Below are positions 25,596 to 36,731 of a stretch of DNA of 64,000 nucleotides, piece after piece. The notes below the pieces were generated by a model that saw only the letters and a program-made list of their open reading frames with translations, was not told the DNA's origin and searched no databases. Source of the DNA: Prosopocoilus inquinatus (Eukaryota > Arthropoda > Insecta > Coleoptera > Lucanidae); the NCBI GenBank assembly GCA_036172665.1, contig CM069872.1, forward strand, positions 24,122,001-24,186,000, in the 5' to 3' direction. The position numbers and the translations under genes were made by a program. Each line of letters opens with the position of its first letter. The first letter of the stretch is position 1.

Positions 25596-28452
25596 CTAAA
25601 ACAGGTAAATCAAAAATAAGAATGAACGGGATAAATTTGATATAATTTGTTTAAATGCAGAAAACGGTCCGAAAAGTAAATCAATATCATTAATACGATC
25701 GTTATAATCTCTCATCATTCTGGGGATTGGAGAAAACTTTGTGACATTGGAACAATAAATCGGTACCCTAAAAACGTAATTGTCACGCAGGTATTTAGAA
25801 GGAACATTAAAGCAAAGTTCTTGAAGTAAGTAAGGGGAGTCAAATTTATTTATAATGTTAAATAAGGATATTAAACAGGCTGTTTTCCTCCGATCTTCTA
25901 AAGAAGTTAGATTCAAATAATTTAAACGTTGAGTGTAGTCATCATAACTTACGTTCATGCCCCGACAAATGACTCTAGTGAATTTTCGCTGGATAGATTC
26001 TATCCTTGCAATATGTACTACATAATAGGGAGACCAAACCATACTTGCATATTCAAGATGTGATCTGACATATGCACTAAATAAACTTTTTTTTGCATCA
26101 ATACCTAAGAAATGCTTGGTTATCCGAAGAGTTAATCCAAGCATAGTGTTTGCTTTTTTAACAATATTATTTACGTAACAAGTAAAAGATAGGTTGTTGT
26201 CAAAGGTAATCCCTAGGTCCTTAATAGAAGTTACACATTTCAGAGGGTTATTATTTACAGTGTATAGTGTAGTAATAACAGATTTATTAAGAGTGTAGTG
26301 CATATACGAACATTTGTCAACGTTCAACAAAAGCTTATTTTGTAAGCACCAATCATTTAAAATATTTAAATTATGTTGAAGAAGAAAGTCGTCGGCGTAT
26401 AACAGATGTTCGCAATTTAAACAAGAAGATAGGTCGTTTATAAAAACCAAAAACAAAGTGGGTTCAAGATGTTAGCCTTGGGGAACGCCTGATGTGACCA
26501 ATATTTCATCAGAGTAACAGCCTGCAATTACTACTTTTTGGATTCTATTGTTGAGGTAAGATCTAATCCAAGACAAAAAGAAGCCAGAAACGCCGTAATG
26601 GTATAAGTTATCGATCAGTATATTGTGATTAACTTTGTCGAAAGCTTTCGAGAAATTTGTGTAAACTACGTCTAGCTGCTTACGCTGGTTAAAGGTCTCA
26701 ATGACTCTACTCACAAAGCATAACAAGTTAGTGGTAATAGATCTTTTCGATACAAAACCGTGTTGATTCTGGGAAAGATAAGGATTTAAATGGTTTAGAA
26801 GCTTGGAATTAATAAGTGATTCAAATACTTTGCCAAACATACTTAATTTTGAGATAGGTCTATAGTTTTTAGCGGATTGTTTGTCACCAGATTTGTGAAT
26901 TGGGGTTTTATAAGCTAATTTCCATTGACTGGAAAAAACACCCGTAGAAAGAGATTTATTATATATCAAAGACAACGGATATGCTAAGACTTGTCCGCAT
27001 TCTTTTATAAACAAAGGACTTACTCCATCGGGTCCATATGATTTAGTAGTATTGATTTTACCAAGTAAAAACAATATTTCATCTTGAATCACAAGTACAT
27101 TTGAGAGAGCAGAGGAATTAGAAAATTTTGAAAATTTAGAATAAGGAGCTAAATTAGTTAAATTTGTACGATTTGCTTCAGAGGGCTCATAAATTGAGGC
27201 AAAATATTGTATAAAAGCTTCACATACGGCGAAAAGGTGAAAAGGCATGGAAATTCTCAAATTATACAGATGCAGGAATACTATTGGACGCTTGTGTGGA
27301 TTTCACGTAAGACCAAAACGTTTTAGGGTTATTTTTAATGTTACGCTCTGTATTTAGTATGTAACGTCTGAAACATTGTTTACTTAATACTAATATCGGA
27401 GCGAAGTTTCATAAATTGGACATAATCGTACCTGTTGTTGTATCGTTTGTAGCGTAATCTAAATTTATTTTTACGTTTAAATAGGGCAATGAGCAATGAG
27501 CTCTTTGGAAAAAAAGGCGGGATATTTATTACATCTACGAGTAATAACGGGAACATTGTTTTTAATACAATTATTAACTACAGAGTAAAAATTTTCAACG
27601 GCAGTGTCGATGTCACAACAATTTAAAAGTAGGGACCAATTTATCGTTACCAACTCATTGCATATATTGATGTAATTCGATTTTCGGAACTGATAACTGC
27701 TGTAGCTAGTATTTTGAATTAATTTAGTTAAGTTCAGTTCAATATTGCAGCATAATGGAGGATGGTGATAATCAACGCGCGAAGGACTACTCTCTAAACA
27801 TGATGACACTAACAATTAAATCCGATAAAACAAGATCAAGCATACGACTATTAACATTAGAGATGTCATTATATTGACTAAAACCACAAAATGCCATAGA
27901 ATCAACCAATAGGTCTGATACAATTGTATAATTATTAATACAAGATAACTGGACACCGCCATTTTCCATATACCATTCTAATTCACTAATATTATAGTCA
28001 CCAAGTATAAGAAATTTGTCATTGTTATTAGAATTTATGAACATTTCACGCATTCTATCAAAATGGGATTTATATGTGTCCATTAAAGAGTTCGGAAGAA
28101 AATAAACCGCACAAATATAAAGAAAACTTTTAGTGTTATCAATTAAACATTCTAACTTTATCCATAGTTCCTCAGAACGTAGATTACTGCTAAAAACTAA
28201 TTTCTTTATAAACTTAGTTTGCAAAGCTATTAATACACCTCCACCCAGAGTAAGATCAGTTGCACAGTAGTCTCTGTCAATACAATAAACATTATAGCGG
28301 GAGTCAAACAATTCATTTGAATTAATTGAAGGTAGCAACCAAGTCTCTGTCAGTAAGATAACATCATAATTATTCGCAGATACCTGAACTTTAAAGTCAT
28401 TGGTTTTAGTCCTTAGACCTCTAACATTCTGATAATATACAGACAAGGACAT
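25596..28452 (-). pseudogene. ORF2 (endonuclease-reverse transcriptase) of the CR1/Jockey-group element, broken
   Basis: 27787-28452 starts with an AP-endonuclease-like domain (YYQNVRGLRTK, VILLTETWL, LGDYNIS). 27477-27815 continues in another frame. 25596-27260 is the reverse transcriptase: SYGPDGVSPLFIKEC, NYRPISKLSMFGKVFE, HGFVSKRS, FSKAFDKVNH, SGVPQG and LLYADDFLL, interrupted by a TAA at 26472-26474 exactly after SGVPQG. Residues just after YADD appear deleted relative to related RTs (YADDFLL runs straight into QHNLNILNDWC). The 27260-27477 joint is also damaged. Confidence 0.85.
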
Positions 28453-28553
28453 TTCACTAACGGACTTATATAACTAATAAGTAAGTTAAGTAATTAGATT
28501 ATAAGATTAGACCAAGATCAGACTTATTCGCAATTCTCATAACTCGGGAGTTA

Positions 28554-29397
28554 TCAGTTTTGCGAATTAGAATCTTTCGCGTCTCGCACCCACACATACT
28601 TATACCCGCGTTCACGGCACATCACCCTAACTGTGTGAAGTAGCTCTTTCTTACATGGAGACAGATGTTCGTTGATGAAGATTTTGTTACGCTCTCCAGG
28701 GAAATCCAGAATTGAAGTATCGATTGACTTATTAACATGAACAGCCGAGATAACTTTATTTTTGGTTTGACGAGTTGCAAATTTAACAACTATAGCCTTT
28801 GGACGAGTTGCTTCTTTATTCAGATTCTGAATGCGATGAGCATTATCAATGTCCGTGATTGCAACCTTACAGCCAAGTTTTTCACTTAGAGTAGTCGTAA
28901 GCGTGAAAACATTTTCATTACTACGTTCTGGAATTCCCTGTCTCTCAATGTTATTCATTCGTGTATATTGTTCCAAGTTTTCCATCCTTTCCATTAAGTC
29001 CTTGTTTGCAATTAGTCTCATATTCATTAATCTTTTTCGAGCAGAAATCGATTGAAATTATTATGTCATTTTGGGTAGTTTTTATGCCGTTTATTTCAGA
29101 CTTCAGCTCTAAAAGTAATTTAATTACATCCTTCAAAGAGTAATTATTTTCATCTATTTCAAGATAATCTATCGGTGCTTTGGTTTTTGAGTATTCATTA
29201 TTATCAGTTGCGATTTTTACTGTGGTGTTTTTGCAAGACCCACATTTGAAGTTTTGAGCGGTCTTGCTACCGGGAGTAATACCGATATACTTGTAATGAA
29301 CTGGTTCGGTGCAAATTTTGCAGATTTAGCCACTATTTGCCCGACTAGCTGATACTAACTTATTGCACTTGTAACAATTATTCGGATCGGACATCAT
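28554..29397 (-). pseudogene. ORF1 of the CR1/Jockey-group element, broken
   Basis: The likely start is the ATG at 29397 or 29394. A PHD-like Cys/His-rich finger follows (CYKCNKLVSAS, CKICTEPVHYKYIG, FKCGSC), interrupted by a stop where a residue before CKIC is expected. After another frame break, 28554-29027 encodes a charged, RRM-like nucleic-acid-binding region (MENLEQYTRMNNIERQGIPE, KAIVVKFATRQTKNKV, CKKELLHTVRVMCRERGYKYVWVRD). This architecture (zinc finger then chaperone-like region) is known from CR1-group ORF1 proteins. Confidence 0.7.
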
Positions 29398-29460
29398 ATC
29401 ACAAGGAAATAAGAATAACGAGTAATTTTGAATATGTCTCACTAGCACGATGTCGCTCAC

Positions 29461-30654
29461 GAGACTTTTAAATTCGATTTTAAGTGCAATATTGTAATTT
29501 TAATGTTTTACATATTGTATATTCTAAAGCTCTATTTTAGGAGTCTGTTTAATGTTTTCAGACGCTAATAAAAATAGATTTCCATCTTTCACAGTTTGTA
29601 TTTTTAGAAACGAATATTTTTTTTATGAATCTGAAATCTAAAAATCAGTTAACTTCGAATACTTTGATGTGACTTCGATAAATACATGAAATATAAATAG
29701 AATCATAAAATTAACAAAAACGAAAAGTTTCCTAAATGTAGGCAACCCTCTACACGAATTCATTCGTTCTATCCGAACTGCTATTCGGATCTGGGCAACG
29801 GTACGTTTGTAATTTTGATTTCGACGAGTGCGCATCCTAATAGACTAGGAAAGTAAATGTCACAGAAGACGGAGCTGAGTCGTTTACTATCTTTGTCTAA
29901 TAAATCAAACGTGTGTCGTAAATTACTCTCGTTGTAACGCCGAAGTTGAGCTGATGTACGAAATACCCACATCACTGTGTTGACGAAAATCTTGGGTTGC
30001 AGTGTCAGCACAGTACAAACATCAATCAGTAGGGACAGCTTCTGTCGGCACCTTTGAAGTTCATACTACAATTTTCCAAACCCAAGAAGGCGGGCAGTCT
30101 TTCTAATGCTACCAGATGTCGCTACTTGAAAAACTTATTTATTTCGTAAGATATGCTTCTTATTTTAAAAAACAAAAGCTTGTTTTATTAGAAAAATTAC
30201 AAGTGAGCTCAAAATAGTCGAAACATGATGAAATTCGATAAGATAATCTAATGGTTACTTATCCACCAAAACAACTAATCGGTAATTGACGGCCATATTG
30301 AATGTGTGTCGGAATTCTGGCGGAACGTCCGTTGGCCATGTTCAGATGATCACCGAGCCTGAATGCAAACCCTGATGCAGACTCAGCATATTGAAAGTTA
30401 ACAACTCGTGTTCTTAAAGGGTTAATCTGAGAATACTAACTGCTGAAGCTTGTCACTCCAAAAGCATGTCTGTTCAATAGCTATGTTGAATTAGTAACTC
30501 AGCTCCTGTGGTTACCTGAACGAGGCCATCAACCATTGACTGTTGCGCCGCGCTCGGCCTCTTGATGAATGCGCGCTCATTTCGCACATGCGCTCTCAGA
30601 AACGGTAAAAGCGAAAAGCCCAAGCTGTCCCGACTGATTGATGTGTATACTGTG
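29461..30654. other. Intergenic segment, no recognised gene
   Basis: The open frames here (29638-29835 and 29781-30011 minus, 30562-30780 plus) show no known domain. A block of about 38 bp around 30013-30050 (minus) resembles 30612-30654 plus the sequence continuing at 33634: AAGCTGTCCC.ACTGATTGATGT..ACTGTG. These may be two inverted copies of one unknown repeat, the second split by the hAT-like insertion. Confidence 0.35.
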
Positions 30655-31025
30655 CAGGGTTGTCAATATGAGCGATTTGTCGCCAATTGGGCTACCTTTA
30701 ACATCTGTTTTGCGACAAAAAATATATATTGGCGACAGGCGACATGCGACATGCGACATTTTGGGTTACATAAAAAATAATTTAGGCGATTTGGGCTACA
30801 TTTTGCTAAAATAAGTCAAAAATTCAGAAATATGCTCAGTGTAATCAAATTCACAAGGTTATTTTTATTTAAATGTTGGTGAGAAACTTAACAACTCGCC
30901 GTGGAGGGTGCCGATGGCAGTCCTGATTGTCAATTCAGAGTATGTCTGTTAGTGTTGTTAAATTACCGGTAATTTATTTTTAAAGTTACCTTACCGGTAA
31001 TGTTACCGTAATATTACCAATTACA

Positions 31026-31085
31026 TAAGGTTCTAAATCAACACACTTCGTGTTCACACGTAAGTGTGTTGATTTAGTGACCTTA
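31026..31085. repeat. 60-bp hairpin
   Basis: TAAGGTTCTAAATCAACACACTT is answered by AAGTGTGTTGATTTAGTGACCTTA in inverted order, giving a long near-perfect stem with a short loop. It is surrounded by repeated ACCGGTAA motifs (30964-31014). It is probably a tiny foldback element. Confidence 0.7.
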
Positions 31086-31490
31086 TAATTACAGCTCACG
31101 CGGCGACATCTCACAGCACAGTTACCAATTACACTTTTAACTAAAAATGTGATATTTACTAAATTTTCTAATTAATTTGATATCGGATACACATTATATT
31201 TTTGTCCTTTGATAATCAGGTTTCCAATATTTAATTTTATGTATTTCCACAAAAAAATTCACTTGTCAACGAAAATCATTTTAGGTTATGAAATATTTAT
31301 TTCCTTTTTTCTAGTATTTATGTTTTTCTTAAGTAATCAAAAATATTCCTTGACCTTTTGTTTCATAGGTTTGCTTGCGTTTTGCAAATGTACAACTCAA
31401 AATTACCTTATGTTGACAACTGAGGTAACAAATGAATGTTGCCTTACCGGTAACATTGGAAATTTACCGCAAGGTAACGTGGAAATATTA

Positions 31491-31659
31491 GCTGTTTTCC
31501 CGTTACGCAATTTGTGCACCCAAACGAGCCCAAAAGCGCAAAAGAGCGCGAAACGCACGCTCCAGTTAGCCAACTTTCCATAAGTTTATAAATGAAGGTC
31601 ACGCGTTTAAAACCCAAATGTGCTTGAAACGCAAAATTGAGAGCTAACGGGAAAACACC
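31491..31659 (+). repeat. Small MITE, copy 1
   Basis: Terminal inverted repeats GCTGTTTTCCCGTTA... / ...TAACGGGAAAACACC are flanked by TA. The copy is 169 bp. The interior matches 31973-32123 in opposite orientation (AATTTGTGCACCCAAA, TTCCATAAGTTTATA, GTGCTTGAA). Confidence 0.75.
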
Positions 31660-31972
31660 TATTACCGACTCACAACATTAATGTCAGTTGTTAAAACGTT
31701 TACATTTTCTGTATCGTTACTATGGTATAAACTGTAGAGATAAAATTCAGATGTATCTACCTATACTAAAAATAGAAGTAAAAGACGGAGTTCAATCAGA
31801 TTGAAAATCAATTGACTGCTCTTCCACTCAGTTTAGGAAAAAGGCTAAAATATAAAGAACAAACAAAAATCGAAAGTCCGTAGAATACTAGTGTCAAGCG
31901 GTAGACTAGAAAAAGAAATGAAAAATCGGTTAATTTACCGAAAAATCGGTAGTGTAACCTGTATACTCATTA

Positions 31973-32123
31973 GGTGTTTTCCTGTTAGCTCTGAATTTTG
32001 CGCTTCAAGCACACTTGGGTCTTAAACGCGTCACCTTCATGTATAAACTTATGGAAAGTTGTCTAACTGGAACGTGCGCTTCGCGCTCTTTTGGGTGCAC
32101 AAATTGCGTAACGGGAAAACACC
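31973..32123 (-). repeat. Small MITE, copy 2 (inverted)
   Basis: The same family as 31491-31659, inverted, about 151 bp, with perfect ends GGTGTTTTCC...GGAAAACACC and flanking TA. The interior differs by small deletions. Confidence 0.75.
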
Positions 32124-32207
32124 TATTGTAAAGGCAAAGATCCTAGTAAAGTAGGCGATTTGGGCGACATCTGTTAATTTATATGGCGACTTGTACTATG
32201 AAAATAC

Positions 32208-33606
32208 CAGAGACATAGAGGAGGGGAGAATTCGCGTCGACCTGCGCGAACTAACCAAGATTGAATATCGCCATTTTGACGCTCTATTTTGCGGGAAATT
32301 TAAATAAAAGAATTTAAATGTTAAAATTAAGTTGACGCAGTACTCACATTTAAACAGAAATAAAAGTACACCTTATTAACAGACATGATTTGCGTTATAA
32401 AAAAATACGATTTCGTAAAAGTTACAGTAGAATAAAACAACCCTGAATTAATATTACATTACGGAAATTTAAAGTTAAAATATTTCTGTCTTGTGCTAGT
32501 GTATGTGAAATAATAGTTATTTTAATGCGAGGTCTGATAAATGTACCGTTTAAAATTACTGAAGACGTAGACTATTTCATTGCAAAATATTGACATAATA
32601 CCACCATAGAAAAAAATGGATTTGCAGTATTTTTCAATTTTAATATTAGTAATAAATCATTAACAAAATGAACTACAAAGGTAATATAACATGAAAATCT
32701 ACCTATATTCAGTACATACACAATTAACCTATTGTATATTAAACTGTACAATTGGGGAGAAAACAAAATTTGTACAATTGCGGATAAAACTGAATTTGTA
32801 CTTAAAAAGCTAAATAAATTCTCTAGGCCTGGTACAATTTTTGTTGGTTCTGGAGATGTTTCTTTTTTACAATCGTATATTTAGTTTTTATTTTCTCCGG
32901 ACGTACACTAAAAATTATAATAAACTGAAAACACTGTATTTCATTTTTAGATTTAAATCTCACCTGTAATTATGTACTGATTTGTTCGCTGATTTCTTTG
33001 ACTACTACTTGTAACAAATGGTACTGCATCTGACTTAAAAACGCATTGATCACCTTTAGCAATAAAATCTTCGGGACTAAAATGTTGAGAACAAATGAAT
33101 TTCTTTCTTGTCCAAAACTCATGTTTCAATATCTTTTTCGAGAACTTGCAACCACTTTCTCACTAATTCACCTTGAGGAAATCTGAAAGAATTGTACCAA
33201 TAATGAATCTTTAGTACATGCTTTTAAACAATCCCTGCTGCATAAATGAGTACAAATAACAACTTACGTGTGAAAAGAAACATCTTCAGGCTTAAATCTT
33301 CGAATGTTTGAAAATCCTGGTACAGAACAAGACATCTTGTAGTAGATATAAAGTACCGAATAATCCCATAAAATATAAAAACCACACAAAACTCACAGAT
33401 TATAATAAAAAAACAACTCCACGAAAAAACAATATGCCATAACCCCATAACCACAACACGCTCTGATATACCGTATAACGCCGTATATAAAGCACCTGCG
33501 GCGGTCGTATTTAATATATGAACGTCAAAATGGCGGCTTCCATAGATTTGTCGTAAATTTGGATGTGCACTCGTCGAAGCGAATTCTCCCCTCCTCTATA
33601 TCTCTG
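32208..33606 (-). mobile_element. Short P-like element nested in the hAT-like terminus
   Basis: The 1399-bp element has about 34-bp terminal inverted repeats (CAGAGACATAGAGGAGGGGA at left; the right end inverted reads CAGAGATATAGAGGAGGGGA). A perfect 8-bp target duplication GAAAATAC lies at 32200-32207 and 33607-33614. It carries only a THAP-domain segment, with no room for a transposase. The repeats are distinct from those of the 9715-13997 element, so this is a different family. Confidence 0.85.
32964..33335 (-). pseudogene. THAP-domain gene remnant in the short P-like element
   Basis: Minus exon 1 (33335-33268) encodes MSCSVPGFSNIRRFKPEDVS and ends at a CAC|GTAAGT donor. Exon 2 (33182-32964) begins after TTTCAG and reads TFPQGELVRKWLQVLEKD, then after a frame break KFICSQHFSPEDF. 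The FP, Trp and Cys-x2-His positions fit a THAP zinc finger; the second Cys of the N-terminal pair appears replaced (VPGF where VPGC is usual). The frame break and missing Cys argue that it is inactive. Confidence 0.65.
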
Positions 33607-33633
33607 GAAAATACTGGCAACCCTGATACTGTG

Positions 33634-34235
33634 GTCAGCGGAATGCGTTGATAATCTGCGAGATCGGACCTATCGTTGTGCTTTGTTTGTTTTAAAATAA
33701 GATGACTCCACTATTGGCGTCCTGAGTTTGTAAAACAAAGAATCAGTCTTGCATTAAAAGTTGTATTAAGGGGACGTGTTCGATTTTCTTTCATTTTTAC
33801 TAAATTATCTAACACTGAACATAACCTAACATTTAAGAATGTGAAGACAACGCGATTAAACAAATTATTACACTTTTATAGGCTGCTATCTTGTACAGTG
33901 ATAAACTCATTGCATGCTTTCCCACCAGAGACATTTTTTTTGTTTTGTTAATGTTTAATGACAAATAAATGAACTAAGTACGTACAATAAGGACAAGTAA
34001 AATAATTTCATTGAAGCTTTTCATCCGAAATTTTAGCGATAAACAAAAGTTTACACAACAGCTCTTTGTGAAGCGAGTATTTTCAGTTTGTTTGGCGTAA
34101 CCAATGCATTTTTACAGTCCAATAGACTCCGTTTCAAATTTCGCACCAGCTTTAGGAGTCATATACTTATTACAGGCATGTCCTTTTATTCATAAAAGAG
34201 CTAAGCACACTCATTGGAAAAACATCAAAGCGTAT
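33634..34235. other. AT-rich spacer, nothing recognised
   Basis: About 600 bp between the hAT-like element and gypsy family B copy 2, with no coding frame or repeat that I can identify. Confidence 0.5.
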
Positions 34236-34579
34236 TGTGGCGAGCCGCTCAGTGCTGCGTCACGCTGAGGGCGTCAGGAGGTCGGTTCGCTGTTGTGCGT
34301 CATCGGCCATCACGCCACTGGGGCCTACACCGGGGTCACATCGAACAGACTGGAATCTTCCCGCATAGAGAGTTCCAGACGGCGGCGAATGATATAAAAT
34401 CGCCCCGGGTTGACTCACGAGTCAGTCGAATTCGAACAGCGAACGTCGAAGTTAGATTTTAGTGTGTAAATAAATTGTTACAAATAAATTAGTTTTTAAG
34501 CTTTATTAAATTACGGTTAAGTTTGTATCGAGTGTTTTATTCGTTTAAATAAATAAATTAAAACCCTAGAAACGTAACA
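34236..34579 (+). repeat. 5' LTR of gypsy family B copy 2
   Basis: 344 bp, TGTGGCGAG...GTAACA. A TATAAAA box occurs in GATATAAAATCG near 34394, and AATAAA-type motifs lie in the 3' part. The sequence directly after it, GTGGTGTCGGTGTGCGG, is the likely primer-binding site. Confidence 0.95.
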
Positions 34580-34679
34580 GTGGTGTCGGTGTGCGGGTTT
34601 GTGCAAATAAATAAACAATTTAAAGTAAATTAAATTTAATCAGATTATTAAATAAGTACAGTATCGAAAAAAAAAAACA

Positions 34680-36731
34680 ATGGCTACGAGAAAAGTGTTG
34701 TTGAAAGACTTAAAAGTGGCCGAATTAAAAACCGAATTGGAAGAACGAGAGTTAGAAACCGGTGGTTTGAAAGGCGCACTTCAACAGCGTCTCCGATCCG
34801 ATTTGTTGACAGCTGGCGAAGATCCAGAGACCTTCCTTTTCGAAATTTCGTGTGGTCCCGCCGATTTTAATAAAATCCTAAAAGATGAACTTCGAGAACA
34901 ATCCAGAAATTTAGAGCAAAAGCTTCTAGAACAATCTGGAAATTTCAAGGACGAACTTCGAGAACAATCTGGAAATTTCAAGGACGAACTTCGAGAACAA
35001 TCCAGAAATTTGGACGAGAAGTTTCAAGAACAGTCTGGAAATTTAGAGAAACTTCGAGAACAATCCAGAAATTTAGAGGAAAAGCTTCTAGAACAATCTG
35101 GAAATTTCATGGACGAACTTCGAGAACAATCCAGAAATTTAGAGGAGAAGCTTCTAGAAAAATCTGGAAATTTCAAGGACGAACTTCGAGAACAATCTGT
35201 AAACTTCAAAGACGAGTTGCAAACTAAATTGATGGAACAATCCAGAAATTTAGAGGAGAAGCTTCTAGAACAATCTGGAAATTTGGACAAATTACAGAAT
35301 AAATTGTTGGAACAATCTAGAGACTTAGACGAGAAATTTCGAGAGCACTCCAGAAATTTTGACGAGAAATTTCTAGAACAAACAAAAGGACTCGAAGATA
35401 AATTAGTGGTAAAAATATCAGAAGAAACAAAGAACCTGCAAGAAAATGTGGAGGAAATAATATTTCAGCAGGATAACAAAATCAAAAATCTGGAACAAAT
35501 CATGGCGGGGTTGCGAGTGTTCGGGGATCAGCCACCAGTAGAAACACTAGAAAATAATGAAACCCGAATTGTGGAAGGACCAGCAGAAAATTCGAAATTA
35601 AAAATAAAACCACCGACGTTCGATGGAAAATCTTCTTGGCCCAACTACTTCAAACAGTTCGAAGCAGCAGCAAAGGCAAACAGATGGACGGCCAGCGAAA
35701 AAGCCACTTCGTTAATTGTGGCCTTGAGAGGAGACGCTATCGATGTGCTACAGACGATGCCGCCAGAGGAACAAGAAGACTTCGACAAGCTTGTGAATAG
35801 GATGGAAATGCGTTACGGACAGGCCCATCTGACCGAGGTATACCATGCGCAGTTGAGGAATCGCTGTCAGAAATCCGGAGAAAGTCTTCAGGAATTCGAA
35901 GCGGACGTAGCGCGTCTGGCCCAGTTGGCATATCCCACAGCTCCCGTTGAATTCCTCAAATGTTTGACGGTGCAGACCTTCATAGATGGAATCCGTGACC
36001 CAGACAACCAGCAGGCATTGAGAATGACCCATCCGAAGACATCCAAGAACGCATTGGCTTATGCCTTGGAATTTGAAGCGGCGAGACGAGTCTCAAGAGG
36101 GCATGTCAAGGTGCGAGCGGCTATGGACTTCCAAGAGGAAAAAGAGGAAGAATCCGCTAATGCCAAGGTGGGATCTGCTATAAAGGAGCGACCCAGGGAG
36201 TATACCACCGCCGAGGATGTTCGCCGCATTGTGGAACAGGTCTTCAAGCAGAAAAAGCCGCTGGAAAGGCCAGGACGAAGGACATGTTCGCAGGCGATGT
36301 CCAAAGCCCAGACAGGATCCAAGGAAGCCACAGTTAAACTAAGCCGGGCCGGTGCAGAGGGCCAAACGTCGACTTGTATTCAAAGGCCCCCAAAGACGAA
36401 AGCCAAACAAGTAATATCCCTACGGCAGTTAACCAGCAGTGTCTTCGTGGATGTCACCATTGATGACATTCCTCACACCATGTTGTTGGATACGGGTGCG
36501 ACGAAGACCATCCTAAGACCCGACGTCATTAAGTCATCTGGACGCACCGAGCCGACCAAGTGGAAACTGAAAACTGCAACTGGAACATCAGCAACTGTCC
36601 ACGGTGAAGTAGAGGTTATCATCACCATTGGTTCAATTGGCCATCCCCAAATTGGGCTGCGGATTGGATGGACTAGACTGGAGAGTAATACGAAGCATGC
36701 TGGAAGTCATCTTCCACAGAACGGGAATTGA
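34680..36731 (+). CDS. gag: Gag-protease of gypsy family B copy 2, with SAP-like N-terminus and coiled-coil repeats
   Basis: 683 aa. Residues about 9-40 (DLKVAELKTELEERELETGG and on through LQQRLRSDLL) fit the SAP motif, a DNA/RNA-binding helix-extended-loop-helix. Residues about 70-240 are roughly fifteen copies of an 11-residue unit of the type LREQSRNLEEK, predicted to be a long coiled coil. Next comes a gag capsid-like region (PPTFDGKSSWPNYFKQFEAAAKANRW, YGQAHLTEVYHAQLRNRCQKSGESLQEFEADV in two parts). The nucleocapsid knuckle is lost: a short deletion turns the CCHC into LERPGRRTCSQAM and shifts the frame so that gag reads straight into protease (FVDVTIDDIPHTMLLDTGATKTIL, active site DTG). 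The protein ends shortly after the deletion junction with out-of-frame sequence. Confidence 0.85.
   Translation: MATRKVLLKDLKVAELKTELEERELETGGLKGALQQRLRSDLLTAGEDPETFLFEISCGPADFNKILKDELREQSRNLEQKLLEQSGNFKDELREQSGNFKDELREQSRNLDEKFQEQSGNLEKLREQSRNLEEKLLEQSGNFMDELREQSRNLEEKLLEKSGNFKDELREQSVNFKDELQTKLMEQSRNLEEKLLEQSGNLDKLQNKLLEQSRDLDEKFREHSRNFDEKFLEQTKGLEDKLVVKISEETKNLQENVEEIIFQQDNKIKNLEQIMAGLRVFGDQPPVETLENNETRIVEGPAENSKLKIKPPTFDGKSSWPNYFKQFEAAAKANRWTASEKATSLIVALRGDAIDVLQTMPPEEQEDFDKLVNRMEMRYGQAHLTEVYHAQLRNRCQKSGESLQEFEADVARLAQLAYPTAPVEFLKCLTVQTFIDGIRDPDNQQALRMTHPKTSKNALAYALEFEAARRVSRGHVKVRAAMDFQEEKEEESANAKVGSAIKERPREYTTAEDVRRIVEQVFKQKKPLERPGRRTCSQAMSKAQTGSKEATVKLSRAGAEGQTSTCIQRPPKTKAKQVISLRQLTSSVFVDVTIDDIPHTMLLDTGATKTILRPDVIKSSGRTEPTKWKLKTATGTSATVHGEVEVIITIGSIGHPQIGLRIGWTRLESNTKHAGSHLPQNGN
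34888..35390 (+). repeat. 33-bp coding minisatellite in gag, copy 2
   Basis: Tandem imperfect units of 33 bp encoding LREQSRNLEEK-like or LREQSGNFKDE-like hendecads, with a few 30-bp or longer variants. Compare 56694-57180 in copy 3, where unit order and number differ. Confidence 0.9.

Larger units (their letters stand above)
25109..29460 (-). mobile_element. CR1/Jockey-group non-LTR retrotransposon, inactive
   Basis: Minus-strand order is ORF1 with a Cys-rich finger, then ORF2 with an AP endonuclease and reverse transcriptase, then a 3' UTR and (TAAA)n tail. There are no LTRs. The 5' end is estimated only from the ORF1 start; no target duplication was identified. Confidence 0.8.
30655..33625. 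mobile_element. hAT-like nonautonomous transposon, with nested insertions
   Basis: Ends are CAGGGTTGTCAATAT (30655) and the inverted ATACTGGCAACCCTG (33625). A perfect 8-bp target duplication ATACTGTG lies at 30647-30654 and 33626-33633. CAGGG-type termini and 8-bp duplications are hAT hallmarks. Subterminal regions repeat GGCGAC/GCGATTTGGGC motifs on both sides. No hAT transposase remains. Inside are a P-like element in the right terminus, two copies of a small TA-target MITE and a perfect hairpin. Confidence 0.8.

Noticed and set aside
35024..35290. Minus-strand frame with CSRSFSSKFLD-type repeats
   Set aside because: It is the antisense reading of the gag 33-bp repeat array.
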